Shown: positions 17,284-26,038 of the stretch, piece by piece
Layout: each line of letters opens with the position of its first letter
How positions within the stretch are numbered: position 1 is the stretch's first letter
Assembly: GCA_964580865.1 (NCBI GenBank)
Contig: CAZONM010000003.1
Coordinates: forward strand, 1-46,846
Source: JACOUT01 sp964580865
GTDB taxonomy: Bacteria; Myxococcota; UBA727; VGSZ01
Direction of reading: 5' to 3'
DNA length: 46,846 nucleotides
Notes under the pieces: generated by a model
The model's database searches: none
The model's input: the letters and a program-made list of their open reading frames with translations, nothing else
Told to the model about the DNA's origin: nothing
Position numbers and translations under genes: made by a program

Positions 17284-18960
17284 ATGCGCATTCTCGTCGC
17301 TGCCGCCGTGCTGCTCCTGTGCCGCTCGGCGCTGGCGGTCAGCGCCGTCGACGACTTCGGCTCGAACCCCGGCGAGCTGCGCCTGTACGAGCACGTGCCC
17401 GCCGGCGCCAGCGCGCCCATGCCGCTCGTCCTCGTGCTGCACGGCTGCACCCAAGCCCACGACTACGCCGAGGCCGTCGGCCTCATCGACCTCGCCGAGC
17501 GGCATGGCTTCGCCCTCGCCCTCGCAGAACAAGACAGCAGCAACAACTCGAGCTCGTGCTTCAACTGGTTCGAGGCGGGCGACATCGCGCGCGGCCAGGG
17601 CGAAGCACTCTCGCTGGCGCAGATGGTCGACAGCATAAAGGCGCGTCACGGCATCGACGAGGCGCGCGTGTTCGTGACCGGCCTGTCGGCGGGCGGGGCC
17701 ATGACCGCGGTGCTGCTCGCCGCCTACCCCGACGTGTTCGCCGGCGGCGCCGTGTTCGCCGGTGTGTCGTATCGCTGCGGCACCGGGCTCACCGACGCGT
17801 TCTCGTGCATGAGCAGCGGCGCCGGCGAGGCGCGCGACGTGCTGGCGCAGCGCGTGCGCGGCGCGTCGTCGTGGGCGGGACCGTGGCCACGCGTGCAGAT
17901 CTGGCACGGCGACAGCGACACCACCGTCGATCCGCAAAACGGCCTCGACCTGGCCCAACAGTGGAGCGCCGTCCACGGCCTGCCCGCAGCGCCGAGCGCC
18001 ACCGGGACGCTCGGTCCCGCGCAGCGCTCGTCATGGCGGGCGGGCGCCGTCACCGCCGTCGAGCTCCTGCAGGTGCCCGACATGAACCACGGCACGCCCG
18101 TGGACCCTGGCGGCGGCGCCGATCAGTGCGGCACCGCCGGCGCCTTCGTCCTCGACGTGAACCTGTGCGCGTCGGCCGCCGTGGTGTCGTTCTTCGGCCT
18201 GGACCACGGCGGCGGTGAGGGCGAGGGCGAAGGTGAAGGTGAAGGTGAAGGTGAAGGTGAAGGTGAAGGTGAAGGAGAGCCAGCGCCGGGGCTCGCCGAG
18301 AGCTTCGACGACGTCGATGGCTTCGACCTCGAGGGCTGGCACGGGGCGGCGACCGTCGGCAACGGCGTCGCCGTGATCGACGCCGCGTCCTCGGGGCCGA
18401 GCCGTTGCGGCGAGGGCCTGGTGCGTACGGCGCTCGCACGCACGTTCGCGGTGCCCGCCGATGCGGCGCTGACCGTGCGCGCCGCGCTCAGTCTCGAGGC
18501 TGCCATCAACCTCTCCACGCGCGCCGCGTTCCTGGTCACCGTCGACGGCAGCGTGGTCGACGGCCGCGAGGTCGTGTTCGACGCGCTCCACGCCGATGCC
18601 GAGCTGCTGACCGCGCCCGTGCCCGCCGGCGACCACGAGATCGCGCTGGTCGTCGAGGCCGACAGCAACGTCTGCGTCACGGCATCCGCCACCGCCCGCA
18701 TCGACGAGGTGCGCGTGACCGTCACCGGCGAGGGGGAAGGCGAAGGTGAAGGCGAGGGTGAAGGTGAAGGTGACGGCGAAGGTGAAGGCGAGGGTGAAGG
18801 TGAAGGTGAAGGTGAAGGTGAAGGTGAGGGCGAGGGCGAGGGCGAGGGCGATCTCGCGTGTTCCTGTCGCCACGGCGCCCGGCCGACGGGCGTGATCGCG
18901 CTCGCGGCGCTGCTCGCGCTCGGAGGGCTGCTGCGCCCGCGGGTGCGACCGACCGCGTGA
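17284..18960 (+). CDS. PHB-depolymerase/feruloyl-esterase-type esterase with MYXO-CTERM-like tail
   Basis: The 558-residue product has a Sec signal peptide and an alpha/beta-hydrolase of the extracellular PHB depolymerase/CE1 esterase type. The nucleophile is Ser135 (GLSAGGAM), with acid Asp212 (WHGDSDTTVDP) and His269 (DMNHGTPVD). VLHGCTQ is the oxyanion-hole strand. A Gly-Glu linker joins it to a beta-sandwich domain (about residues 335-480, ESFDDVDGFDLEGWHG...), probably polymer-binding. A second linker leads to ACSC (Cys526, Cys528), a hydrophobic helix and arginines, the layout of a MYXO-CTERM sorting signal. It should therefore be surface-anchored and act on polyesters or plant esters; the substrate is inferred. 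No strong ribosome-binding site is visible. Confidence 0.85.
   Translation: MRILVAAAVLLLCRSALAVSAVDDFGSNPGELRLYEHVPAGASAPMPLVLVLHGCTQAHDYAEAVGLIDLAERHGFALALAEQDSSNNSSSCFNWFEAGDIARGQGEALSLAQMVDSIKARHGIDEARVFVTGLSAGGAMTAVLLAAYPDVFAGGAVFAGVSYRCGTGLTDAFSCMSSGAGEARDVLAQRVRGASSWAGPWPRVQIWHGDSDTTVDPQNGLDLAQQWSAVHGLPAAPSATGTLGPAQRSSWRAGAVTAVELLQVPDMNHGTPVDPGGGADQCGTAGAFVLDVNLCASAAVVSFFGLDHGGGEGEGEGEGEGEGEGEGEGEGEPAPGLAESFDDVDGFDLEGWHGAATVGNGVAVIDAASSGPSRCGEGLVRTALARTFAVPADAALTVRAALSLEAAINLSTRAAFLVTVDGSVVDGREVVFDALHADAELLTAPVPAGDHEIALVVEADSNVCVTASATARIDEVRVTVTGEGEGEGEGEGEGEGDGEGEGEGEGEGEGEGEGEGEGEGEGDLACSCRHGARPTGVIALAALLALGGLLRPRVRPTA
18214..18279 (+). repeat. Gly-Glu coding hexamer repeat (tract 4)
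   Basis: Eleven Gly-Glu units connect the esterase catalytic domain to its beta-sandwich domain. Most are the pure GGT-GAA hexamer, indicating recent local homogenisation. Confidence 0.95.
18727..18849 (+). repeat. Gly-Glu coding hexamer repeat (tract 5)
   Basis: Forty-one codons separate the beta-sandwich from the MYXO-CTERM-like tail of the esterase. One unit is Gly-Asp in place of Gly-Glu. The tract would hold the catalytic part away from the membrane anchor. Confidence 0.95.
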
Positions 18961-19099
18961 ACCTCCGTGGCGCGCGCCACGTCGTCACGGGTGCTCGACC
19001 GCGCGGCGCGCCGCCGGGCCCGCGCAGGGCCCTGCACCGATTCGGGACAGCCCGACGCGCACTGCCGTGGCATGGCACGATCGGGTCGCGAGGTGTCCC

Positions 19100-20092
19100 A
19101 TGGTCGGCCGCGTCATCGTCGCGCTCTTGGTCGCCGCGTCTGCCGCGTTCGTCATGGTGCAGCGCCGCTCCAGCGAGACCACCAGCATCGCCGCCGAGGT
19201 CACCGACGATCGCGCGCGCGCGTTGGCGAAGCACGTCGAGCAGCAGGCGCGCACCATCGACGAGCTGACCGCGCTCCTCGAGACCGAGCGCGCCGATGCA
19301 CGCTGGCAGGCCCAGCAGCTCGCTGACCTCGCGCGCGACTGCACCCCGGGCGACGAGCCGCGCGCCTCCGTCGAGATCGCGGCCCTGCAGCGCCGCGCCC
19401 CCAGCGGCGATCACGTGGGGCGCCTCGGCCCCACGCCCGACGGCGGCGTCGACCGGCGCTATGCCCTCGTGCTCAAAGGCGACGCAGCCACCATCTCGCG
19501 CGTGCGCCTCTACCCCGGCCTCGACGACGGCACGCCGTTCACCCGGCAGCGGGGCTGCGACACGCTCAGCGGTGAGTCGGCGTCGCTCATGGGCGTCGTC
19601 GTCGCTGGGCGTCAGCGCGTGCAGGGCTTCGGACCGCAAGCGCTGGAGAAGCCCGCCGGCACCGCCGTGTGGGAGCTGCGCTGCGACGAGGACCTCGAGC
19701 GCGGCATGCCCATCGTGGTCGAGATCGTCGCGGCGGGCGCCGGGGCCGTGCACCATGCCCTGCAACCGCTGCCGCCGCCGAAAGCGCCGCCCGCGCCGCG
19801 GGAGAGCGACATCTTCAAGCGCACGAGCGTTCTTGGCGGCATCAAGAACGGCTTGAGCTCGATCGAGCCCTGTATCGAGAGCCGCAAGCACGACACGCCC
19901 CGCGGCAAGGTGCGCTTGGCGATCACCATCGCACCGGCCGGGGTGGTGACCGAGGCCCACTTCCTCGACGCCAACATCGAGCGGTCCGCGGTCGGGCGCT
20001 GCGTCGTGCTCGCCGCCAAGCGGTGGCGCTTTTCGCCGTTCGTCGGCGCGCCGGAGACCGTCGAGGTCCCGTTGATCCTGGCGCCACCGTAG
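19100..20092 (+). CDS. membrane-anchored protein with AgmX/PglI (TonB-like) C-terminal domain
   Basis: The 330-residue protein has an N-terminal membrane helix (VGRVIVALLVAASAAFVMV) and a coiled coil at about residues 30-80 (RALAKHVEQQARTIDELTALLETERAD). A central domain of unknown type follows, then a Pro-rich hinge (LPPPKAPPAPRE). The C-terminal domain (IKNGLSSIEPCIESRKH...GKVRLAITIAPAGVVTEAHFLD...AVGRCVVLAAKRWRFSPF) matches the AgmX/PglI family, a TonB-C-like fold frequent in myxobacterial gliding and envelope proteins. AGG lies before the ATG at 19100. The role is probably envelope-related, with no specific function assigned. It converges on the VWA-protein gene. Confidence 0.75.
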   Translation: MVGRVIVALLVAASAAFVMVQRRSSETTSIAAEVTDDRARALAKHVEQQARTIDELTALLETERADARWQAQQLADLARDCTPGDEPRASVEIAALQRRAPSGDHVGRLGPTPDGGVDRRYALVLKGDAATISRVRLYPGLDDGTPFTRQRGCDTLSGESASLMGVVVAGRQRVQGFGPQALEKPAGTAVWELRCDEDLERGMPIVVEIVAAGAGAVHHALQPLPPPKAPPAPRESDIFKRTSVLGGIKNGLSSIEPCIESRKHDTPRGKVRLAITIAPAGVVTEAHFLDANIERSAVGRCVVLAAKRWRFSPFVGAPETVEVPLILAPP

Positions 20093-20119
20093 CGTGCGAC
20101 GAGTACGAACATGCAGCGC

Positions 20120-20152
20120 GGCCGCCGTCGACGACGCGCGTCGACGGCGGCC
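20120..20152. terminator. stem-loop between convergent genes
   Basis: A perfect 14-nt inverted repeat (GGCCGCCGTCGACG and its complement at 20139-20152) with a 5-nt loop sits in the 80-nt gap between two convergent genes. There is no U-tract on either side, so it would be a bidirectional but not canonical terminator. Confidence 0.6.
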
Positions 20153-20172
20153 ACGGACCTGCGTTGCCTCGA

Positions 20173-23100
20173 TCAGCGCTCGAAGCGGTACCAGTTGAAC
20201 ATGCGCGTGAACACGAACAGGTCGCGGTGGTCCACGATGCCGTCGGGCTCCGGCAGCATGTTCGGCGGCTCACCCGAGGCCGGCGCGATGTCGCCGCCGG
20301 TGGTCCCGGTGAGGGTCGCCGTGGTGCTGCCGAAGTTGCTCACGAGCGTGTTGAAGTCGACGATGTCGATGTCGCCGTCGAGATCGAAGTCGCCGAGCAG
20401 GAAGCCCTGCTCGCTGTCGACGTCGCCGTTCTGCACATCGATGACCTCGATCTCGCGGTTGGCGCTGCTCTCGAGGAACACGCCGTCGGAACCCAGCACG
20501 AACACCAGGTCGTCGGCCAGCGTGGGATCCTCGGTGCCACCGGCGCCCAGGTCCGCTGGCGATGCCGCCGTGACCTCGAACTCGAGCGTCACCACCACAC
20601 CAGAGCCGTCGGTGCCCTCGTTGGCCTGGCGCGCGAGGGCCACGGCGACGCGGCCATTGGCGGGATCGTGGCGCGGGTCGAACAGCATCAGCGGCGTGCC
20701 CACGGGCTCGCCGTCCGCGTTGGCGCGGCCGAGCAGCTCGCCGGGCGCGGCGCCCACGAAGCGCAGGTAGCTGGTGTCGAAGCCGAGCGCGATGTGCGCG
20801 TTCTGCAGATCGGTGACGCCTGCCGCCACGATGTCGACCGTGAAGCGCGCGCCCACCGCGGCCACCGTGAACGTCGGATCGACGATGAGCGAGCCGCCGC
20901 CGACGAAATAGGTACCTTCGCCCTGCCCGCCCACGGCGCCGTCGTTCACCTGCACGATGACGCGGCGGTGCGTGTTGTCGCGCACCGGACGCGGGGTCGT
21001 GCAGCTGACGAGGTAGCGCGCGATGATCTCCTCGCTGATGCCATCGAGCACCGTGCTGAAGTCCGGCGTGGAGATGTCGAAGAACCGGCCGCCGGTGGCC
21101 GCGTTCAGCGGCTCGTACAGCGAGGCGAGCGAGGTGCTGGTCACGACGTGCACCTGCGCGTCAGCGCCCTGGGCCAGGTCCACGGCCTGCGTCATGCTGG
21201 TGCCCACGACGTGGAACGTGGCGTCGGTGACCAGGATGAAGATGCGCGCGGCCTCGGGGCGCAGGCTGAGCGCGGTGGCGTCGCGGATCGCGTCGAGCGG
21301 GTTCTCCGGCTCGTCGTCACCGCCGGCGGCCACCAGCGACTGCACGATGGCGCGGAACTCGTTCGGGTCCGCCGTGAGGTCATGGGTGGCGAGCACGGTG
21401 TCGCCGAACGCCACCAGCCCGAGCCGGTAGTCGATGCCCGAGGTCGCGAGCGTGTCGGCAAAGGCCAGCGTGTTGGCGCGCAGGCCCTCGATCTCGTCGC
21501 CCATGGACCCGGTGGTGTCGAAGACGAACACGATGTCGGCCTTGGCGCCGGTGCCGCCCTCGGACAGGAGCTGCACGGTGCAGTCGTCCATGGCCGCGCC
21601 GTCCTCGAGGTTGAAGAAGTTGGTCGCGTCGAGGTCGTCGACGAAGTTGCCCGCGTCATCGCGCACCGACACGATCATGTTGACGGTGGGGAAACCGCTC
21701 GCGTCCACCGAGTCGACGGTCACGTTGTAGCCGGTGGCCGGCGCGGGGATGCAGTGGCCTGACACGCACACCTCGCTGGCGGCGCAGTCATCGTCGGCCG
21801 CGCACCCGTCGGGCGGCGGCGCCCCGCAGCCATCCAGCGACGCGCTGCAGACGTCGCACACGTCGGCGCAGCAGTCGCCGAACGAGAAACATGACTCGTC
21901 ACAGAAGCAGGTGCCGCTCCCTTCGCCGCCGCACGCGCCCGCGCACGAGCCCGCGATCACGGCCACGCACAGACCATCCGCGCAGGTCTCGCCCGCGGCG
22001 CAGTCACTGTCATCGACGCAGCCCGTGCACAGGGCGTTGTTGGACGGGTTGATGTTGCCCGGGCACGCGGCGCCGGGGTCGCATGAGCCGGTGTTGCCAC
22101 AGAACTCGCACGCGCTCGCGCTGGCGTTGGCGCAGTCGGGGTCGACGATGCCGCAGCCGCAGTCGCAGCCGTCGTTAGAGGCGAAGAACGCGACGCTACA
22201 CGTCCAGCCCGCCACCGACACGCAGGCGCCGGTCGCCTCGTCGCACGCCTCATTGGCGCCGCACTCGTCATCCGCCGCGCAGCCGTCGCTCACGCAGGTG
22301 GCGTTGTTGCTGGGGTCGATGGCAGCGCAGCCCGCCGGCGAGCACGAGCCGGCGTCGCAGCGATCGCAGGTGTCGGTGGCGCCGCTGCAGTCGGGGTCGA
22401 CGACGCCGCACCCGCAATCGCAGCCGTCACCGCTGTCGAAGCGCGAGATCGAGCACGTCCAACCAACCACCGCCGGGCGGCACTCGCCGGTCACCACGTC
22501 GCATTGCTCACCGGCGATGCAGTCGGCGTCGCTGCTGCAGCCAACCGGCGCGCCGCAGTGACCGAGCGTGTCGCACTGCTCGCACACGTCGGCGCAGCAG
22601 TCGCCGAGCGTGGCGCAGCTCTCGTCGCAGAAGCACGAGCCATCGGGCGACGCGTCGCCGCACTGACCGGCGCACGAGCCATCGACGCCGCCGCCGCCGT
22701 TGGCAGCGCCGGGCGTGGGCGTGGCGGCCACGGTGAAGTCGGCGGCGTTGTTGTTGGTGTCGGTGCCGGCGGCGCTGCGGGCCAGCGATTGATCGTCGGC
22801 GGTATCGGGCGCCGCGCTGCCCTCGCCGGCGAACACGGCGTCGGTGAACACGCCGTAGCCGAGCGCGTCGATGACCGTGTTGGAGGCGTTCCGCAGCTGG
22901 ATGCTGTCGGGCCCGTTCTGGTAGTCGACGAGGTTGTTCTGCTGATCCGCCACGGCAGCGAGCGCGGGGCTGGCATCCGTGCGCGTGACGACGAAGAGCC
23001 CGTCGGCGCCGATGGAGCCCGAGAGCGCGATGGTGCCGTACGTAGTGCCGCCGTTGCCGTTGACGCCGTTGAGCGTGTAGCCCGACAGCGACGCGCCGGG

Positions 23101-23244
23101 CGCGCCACGCAGCTCCACGAAGACATCGGTGTCGACGCCGGTGGTGCGGTACAGCACCTCGTTGATGACCACCTGCGCAGAGGCGGGCGCGGCGGCCACG
23201 GCCGCGAACGCGAGCGCCGCCCAAAGTGACGACGAGGACTTCAT
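20173..23244 (-). CDS. exported LTD/somatomedin-B/VWA/cohesin-like/dockerin-like protein
   Basis: The 1023-residue product has a Sec signal (ends APASAQ) and a mosaic of modules. A lamin-tail-like domain comes first (VVINEVLYRTTG..., residues 22-175). Two somatomedin-B-like modules start at Cys191 and Cys434 (FCDESC...DCCADVC), with duplicated WTC...GDGCDCGCG.VDPDC segments between them. A VWA domain has MIDAS Asp576 (DTTGSMG). A cohesin-like beta-sandwich (about 789-930, DPTFTVAAVGARFTVDIV...) and a dockerin-like pair follow (GDFDLDGDIDIVDFNTLVSNF near 952 and DGIVDHRDLFVFTRMFN). AGGAG precedes the ATG. It is the third gene of a run with two cohesin-like lipoproteins. This suggests a calcium-dependent surface assembly, but no binding partner is shown by sequence. 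Confidence 0.8.
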   Translation of the reverse strand: MKSSSSLWAALAFAAVAAAPASAQVVINEVLYRTTGVDTDVFVELRGAPGASLSGYTLNGVNGNGGTTYGTIALSGSIGADGLFVVTRTDASPALAAVADQQNNLVDYQNGPDSIQLRNASNTVIDALGYGVFTDAVFAGEGSAAPDTADDQSLARSAAGTDTNNNAADFTVAATPTPGAANGGGGVDGSCAGQCGDASPDGSCFCDESCATLGDCCADVCEQCDTLGHCGAPVGCSSDADCIAGEQCDVVTGECRPAVVGWTCSISRFDSGDGCDCGCGVVDPDCSGATDTCDRCDAGSCSPAGCAAIDPSNNATCVSDGCAADDECGANEACDEATGACVSVAGWTCSVAFFASNDGCDCGCGIVDPDCANASASACEFCGNTGSCDPGAACPGNINPSNNALCTGCVDDSDCAAGETCADGLCVAVIAGSCAGACGGEGSGTCFCDESCFSFGDCCADVCDVCSASLDGCGAPPPDGCAADDDCAASEVCVSGHCIPAPATGYNVTVDSVDASGFPTVNMIVSVRDDAGNFVDDLDATNFFNLEDGAAMDDCTVQLLSEGGTGAKADIVFVFDTTGSMGDEIEGLRANTLAFADTLATSGIDYRLGLVAFGDTVLATHDLTADPNEFRAIVQSLVAAGGDDEPENPLDAIRDATALSLRPEAARIFILVTDATFHVVGTSMTQAVDLAQGADAQVHVVTSTSLASLYEPLNAATGGRFFDISTPDFSTVLDGISEEIIARYLVSCTTPRPVRDNTHRRVIVQVNDGAVGGQGEGTYFVGGGSLIVDPTFTVAAVGARFTVDIVAAGVTDLQNAHIALGFDTSYLRFVGAAPGELLGRANADGEPVGTPLMLFDPRHDPANGRVAVALARQANEGTDGSGVVVTLEFEVTAASPADLGAGGTEDPTLADDLVFVLGSDGVFLESSANREIEVIDVQNGDVDSEQGFLLGDFDLDGDIDIVDFNTLVSNFGSTTATLTGTTGGDIAPASGEPPNMLPEPDGIVDHRDLFVFTRMFNWYRFER

Positions 23245-23333
23245 ACGGTTGCTCCTGCGGCCGCGTGACGCGTGACCGGGCTGATGGGGAAGAGACGTTC
23301 GACAGTCGTGAAGGGCGCGGGGGGCGTGCGGGG

Positions 23334-23840
23334 TCATCGCGCACCTCCCGAGCGGATCGTCAGGTTGTCGCCGGCCACGAGGTCGTGGCGCACGCCGGCA
23401 GCGTCCACCGCGCCGAGCGTGGGCTCGTCGATCACCACCAGCCGCGGCGCCTCGCCCGCGCGCGGGCGCAGCACGAACGACGCGAGACGCACGCCGTCGG
23501 CACCGGCGCTGGCGGGCACGGTGGTGCCGGCCACGAGGTGGAACGTGTTGTCGCGCATCTTGCTCTCGAGCGGGATCACCCGACCGCCGCTCGCCAGGAA
23601 CAGCGCGTCGTCGCGCTCCCACTCGACCACGTCGGCGCCCTCGATGCGCACGGCGACGCCCAACGACCGCACGTCGTAGACGCCGGAGAACCACAGCTCG
23701 GCGCGCGCCAGGCCGTCGGCGTCGACCACGAGGTCGTCGTCGACCTGGCGACGATCGTCGTCGATGGGCGGGCGGGGAGCGTCGACGCAGGCGCTGGCAG
23801 CGGCCGCGGCGACGAGAAGAGTGAGTGCGAGACGTTGCAT
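23334..23840 (-). CDS. small lipoprotein with cohesin-like domain
   Basis: The 168-residue product has a lipoprotein signal (AAAAASAC) and an Asp-rich spacer. It then has a single beta-sandwich resembling cohesin: LARAELWFSGVYDVRSLGVAVRIEGADVV..., with alternating hydrophobic strands and the closing ASFVLRPRAGEAPRLVVID. Cohesins bind dockerin-type calcium modules, and the next gene ends with one. GGGAGG lies about 7 nt before the ATG. It is 60 nt after the first lipoprotein gene and 89 nt before the VWA gene, so the three are probably an operon. The cohesin call is by strand pattern only. Confidence 0.65.
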   Translation of the reverse strand: MQRLALTLLVAAAAASACVDAPRPPIDDDRRQVDDDLVVDADGLARAELWFSGVYDVRSLGVAVRIEGADVVEWERDDALFLASGGRVIPLESKMRDNTFHLVAGTTVPASAGADGVRLASFVLRPRAGEAPRLVVIDEPTLGAVDAAGVRHDLVAGDNLTIRSGGAR

Positions 23841-23900
23841 GACGTGTCCTCCCAGTGCTGCGCGAGCAGCGTGTTCACCGAACCGAGCGTTGCGAAGCGA

Positions 23901-24560
23901 TCACTGACGAATGTCGAGCGGCACCACGGTGACGCCGGCGAGCGCACCGGCCGCGCCCTGTTCCACGAGCCCGTCCTCGCTCAGGTCGGGCGTGATGGTG
24001 GTGACGGCGGGCGCGCCCACGAAGTCGAAGTCGACGCGGTAGATGGCCTCGGACGTCGTGGTGGCCACGGGCCCGCCGGCGACCGCGAACAGCACCGTGA
24101 GCTCGCCGGCCGCGGCGTCGAGCGTGTCGGTGAGCGGCACCAGCGAGCCGCCGGCGCTGGTGAGCCATGCGTCGACGCGCTCGCGCGCCACGTGCTCGAC
24201 GACCGCCGGGTCCCACCGGATGACGAAGCCGAACGACTGCAGGTTGGCGACGTTGCCCACGCGCACCTGGGCGCTGAAGGGCCCCGACGCGGTCAGGCGA
24301 TCGTCCTCGTCGGCTTGGGCGGCGGCCACCGGCGAAAGAAGGAAGTAGGGGCCCGTCGGCGGCGTGTACTCGGGCTCGCCCTCGCCCTCGCCTTCGCCTT
24401 CGCCCTCCCCTTCACCCTCCCCTTCACCCTCGCCCTCGCCCTCGCCTTCACCCTCGCCCTCACCCTCGCCGGGCACGGGGCCTCCGCACGAGCAAGCGGG
24501 CATCACCGAGATCGCGCCGACCAGGAAGAGCGGCGACAAGACGATTGCGACACGAAGCAC
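23901..24560 (-). CDS. Gly-Glu lipoprotein with cohesin-like domain
   Basis: The 219-residue product starts at a GTG with GGAGG 5 nt upstream. It has a lipoprotein signal ending MPAC followed by SCGGPVP, then a Gly-Glu linker of 32 residues. The C-terminal domain (about residues 75-219) has the cohesin strand pattern: FSAQVRVGNVANLQSFGFVIRWDPAVVEHV...GELTVLFAVAGGPVATT...IYRVDFDFVG. The linker would project the domain from the outer membrane. It leads the three-gene unit that includes the dockerin-like VWA protein. The cohesin call is inferred from pattern, not from a profile search. Confidence 0.7.
   Translation of the reverse strand: MLRVAIVLSPLFLVGAISVMPACSCGGPVPGEGEGEGEGEGEGEGEGEGEGEGEGEGEGEGEPEYTPPTGPYFLLSPVAAAQADEDDRLTASGPFSAQVRVGNVANLQSFGFVIRWDPAVVEHVARERVDAWLTSAGGSLVPLTDTLDAAAGELTVLFAVAGGPVATTTSEAIYRVDFDFVGAPAVTTITPDLSEDGLVEQGAAGALAGVTVVPLDIRQ
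24375..24470 (-). repeat. Gly-Glu coding hexamer repeat (tract 6)
   Basis: Thirty-two codons (16 Gly-Glu units) lie between the lipid anchor and the cohesin-like domain. Confidence 0.95.
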
Positions 24561-24985
24561 GAACGCCTCCGAAAGAAGTCGGGGGCGCTCGTAACAGGAC
24601 CCGACGAGCGGTCAACGGCAAACGCGATGACGGTCGTCACCGACAATTGTCACGTGCGCGCGGTCGACGGGCCCGCGCGGGCGCCGCGTTGTCGACGTCA
24701 ACTACGCGTCACGCGCGGCGCGTGCCCGCGCCGACGGGCGACCGAGCGCGCGGGTCGCGAGTGTGACGCCTGGCGCAGGCTCTGGGCTCGATGCCAGCGC
24801 GAGCTGTCAGCGACGCTGTGACCGTGGTCGCAAGTCCTCGCGCTGCGCCATGGCGATGCGCGCACGCGCAAGAACCCACGCGAGGCACGAGCTTGCGCGC
24901 CGCGCGTGCGCCCGCCGATCAGCGCGGCGGCGACGGCGCGCCGCGAACTCCCGCACCCACACGTCGATGCCCGGCGCGAGCGCGC
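24561..24985. other. 425-nt intergenic region upstream of the cohesin operon
   Basis: I see no convincing gene here. The part next to the lipoprotein start should hold its promoter. TTGACC with TTACGA 15 nt later, reading on the minus strand around 24590-24616, is only a weak candidate. A perfect 10-nt palindrome, GACAATTGTC, lies at 24642-24651 and is AT-rich for this DNA, so it could be an operator. The remainder is GC-rich without recognisable structure. Confidence 0.4.
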
Positions 24986-25891
24986 CTACGAGCCGCTGGG
25001 CGCGCCGAGCCTGGCCACCACGTCGCGCGCCTCGCGCATCATGTCGTCCACGATGGCGCCGAGCGGCTTCACGTCGTGGATCAAGCCCACGCCCTGCCCC
25101 GCGCTCCAGATGTCGCGCCAACGCTTGGCGCCCTCGGCGGATCGCTCGGCGTCGAAGCCGTCGCCGGGCAGCGTGGCCTTGAGGAAGTTGGCGTGGATGC
25201 CCGAGACCTGATCGGTATAGACGACGTCTTCGGGGCCGCTGTCGACGACCATCTGCTTGTAGCGGTCCACGGCGCCGCACTCCGTCGACGCGATGAAGCG
25301 CGTACCCACGTAGCAGAGGTCGGCGCCGAGCGCGAGCGACGCCACCACCTGCCGGCCGTCGCTGATGCAGCCCGCGGCGAGGATGGGCACCTGCAGCTCA
25401 CCCTTGAGCCACGGGTACAACACGAAGGGCGAGATGCGCCCCGCATGTCCGCCCGCGCCCGCGGCCACGGCGATGATGCCGTCGACGCCCGCGGCCACCG
25501 CCTTTCTGCCGTGCACGAGCGAGATGACGTCGTGAAACACCACCATGCCCTCGGCGTGGGCGCGCTGCACCCAGCTCGTTGGGTTGCCGTACGACGTGAG
25601 CAGCACCGGCACCTTGAATTCGCGGCACAGCGCGAAGTCCTGCTCCAGGCGCTCGGGGTCGGTGAGGCCGATGGTGAGGTTGATGCCGAAGGGACGATCG
25701 GTGCGCTGACGGATCCACGCCAGGTCTGCGCGCAGCTGCTCGGGCGTGCGCGCGTTGAGCGACGGCATGGTGCCGAGGATGCCGGCTTCGGCCGCGGCGA
25801 CGATCATCTCCTTGTTGGAGATGAGGAACATGGGCGCGGCCACGATGGGGTGCTTGAGGCCGAGGCGCCGCTGCAGGGGAGTGGAGAGCAT
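24986..25891 (-). CDS. nitronate monooxygenase (FMN TIM-barrel)
   Basis: The 301-residue protein matches the nitronate monooxygenase/2-nitropropane dioxygenase family. It begins LQRRLGLKHPIVAAPM, a near-universal N-terminus. It contains AVAAGAGGHAGR with the catalytic or FMN-contacting His149, then ILAAGCISDGRQVVASLALGADLCYVGTRF, the phosphate-binding segment of FMN TIM barrels. The family oxidises alkyl nitronates using FMN and O2, but many members have unknown physiological substrates. The ATG at 25891 fits the family N-terminus, whereas an upstream ATG at 25951 adds 20 unrelated residues. It is a single gene on the minus strand, divergent from the lipoprotein at 26039. Confidence 0.9.
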   Translation of the reverse strand: MLSTPLQRRLGLKHPIVAAPMFLISNKEMIVAAAEAGILGTMPSLNARTPEQLRADLAWIRQRTDRPFGINLTIGLTDPERLEQDFALCREFKVPVLLTSYGNPTSWVQRAHAEGMVVFHDVISLVHGRKAVAAGVDGIIAVAAGAGGHAGRISPFVLYPWLKGELQVPILAAGCISDGRQVVASLALGADLCYVGTRFIASTECGAVDRYKQMVVDSGPEDVVYTDQVSGIHANFLKATLPGDGFDAERSAEGAKRWRDIWSAGQGVGLIHDVKPLGAIVDDMMREARDVVARLGAPSGS

Positions 25892-26038
25892 GGCGGACGA
25901 TACTGCGCGGTCGCCGAAGTCGTGCGCGCAATCGACCCCTCGCGTGGACACGCCGACGTCGAGCCGACGGACGAGCGCCCGGCAACTCCCCGCCTACACT
26001 TCCCGACAATGCGGGGGACGCATCGTTCGGGAGAGATC

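Noticed and set aside
24590..24616. Promoter for the cohesin operon (TTGACC, then TTACGA)
   Set aside because: The spacer is only 15 nt and both boxes are poor; reported only as a weak candidate within the intergenic note.
24561..24985. tRNA or small gene in the 425-nt intergenic region
   Set aside because: No cloverleaf or signal-supported reading frame was found by eye.
24791..26038. Open frame extending the lipoprotein at 26039 upstream across nitronate monooxygenase
   Set aside because: The upstream part is Arg/His-rich antisense to the monooxygenase, and the signal peptide with its lipobox and Shine-Dalgarno sits at 26039.
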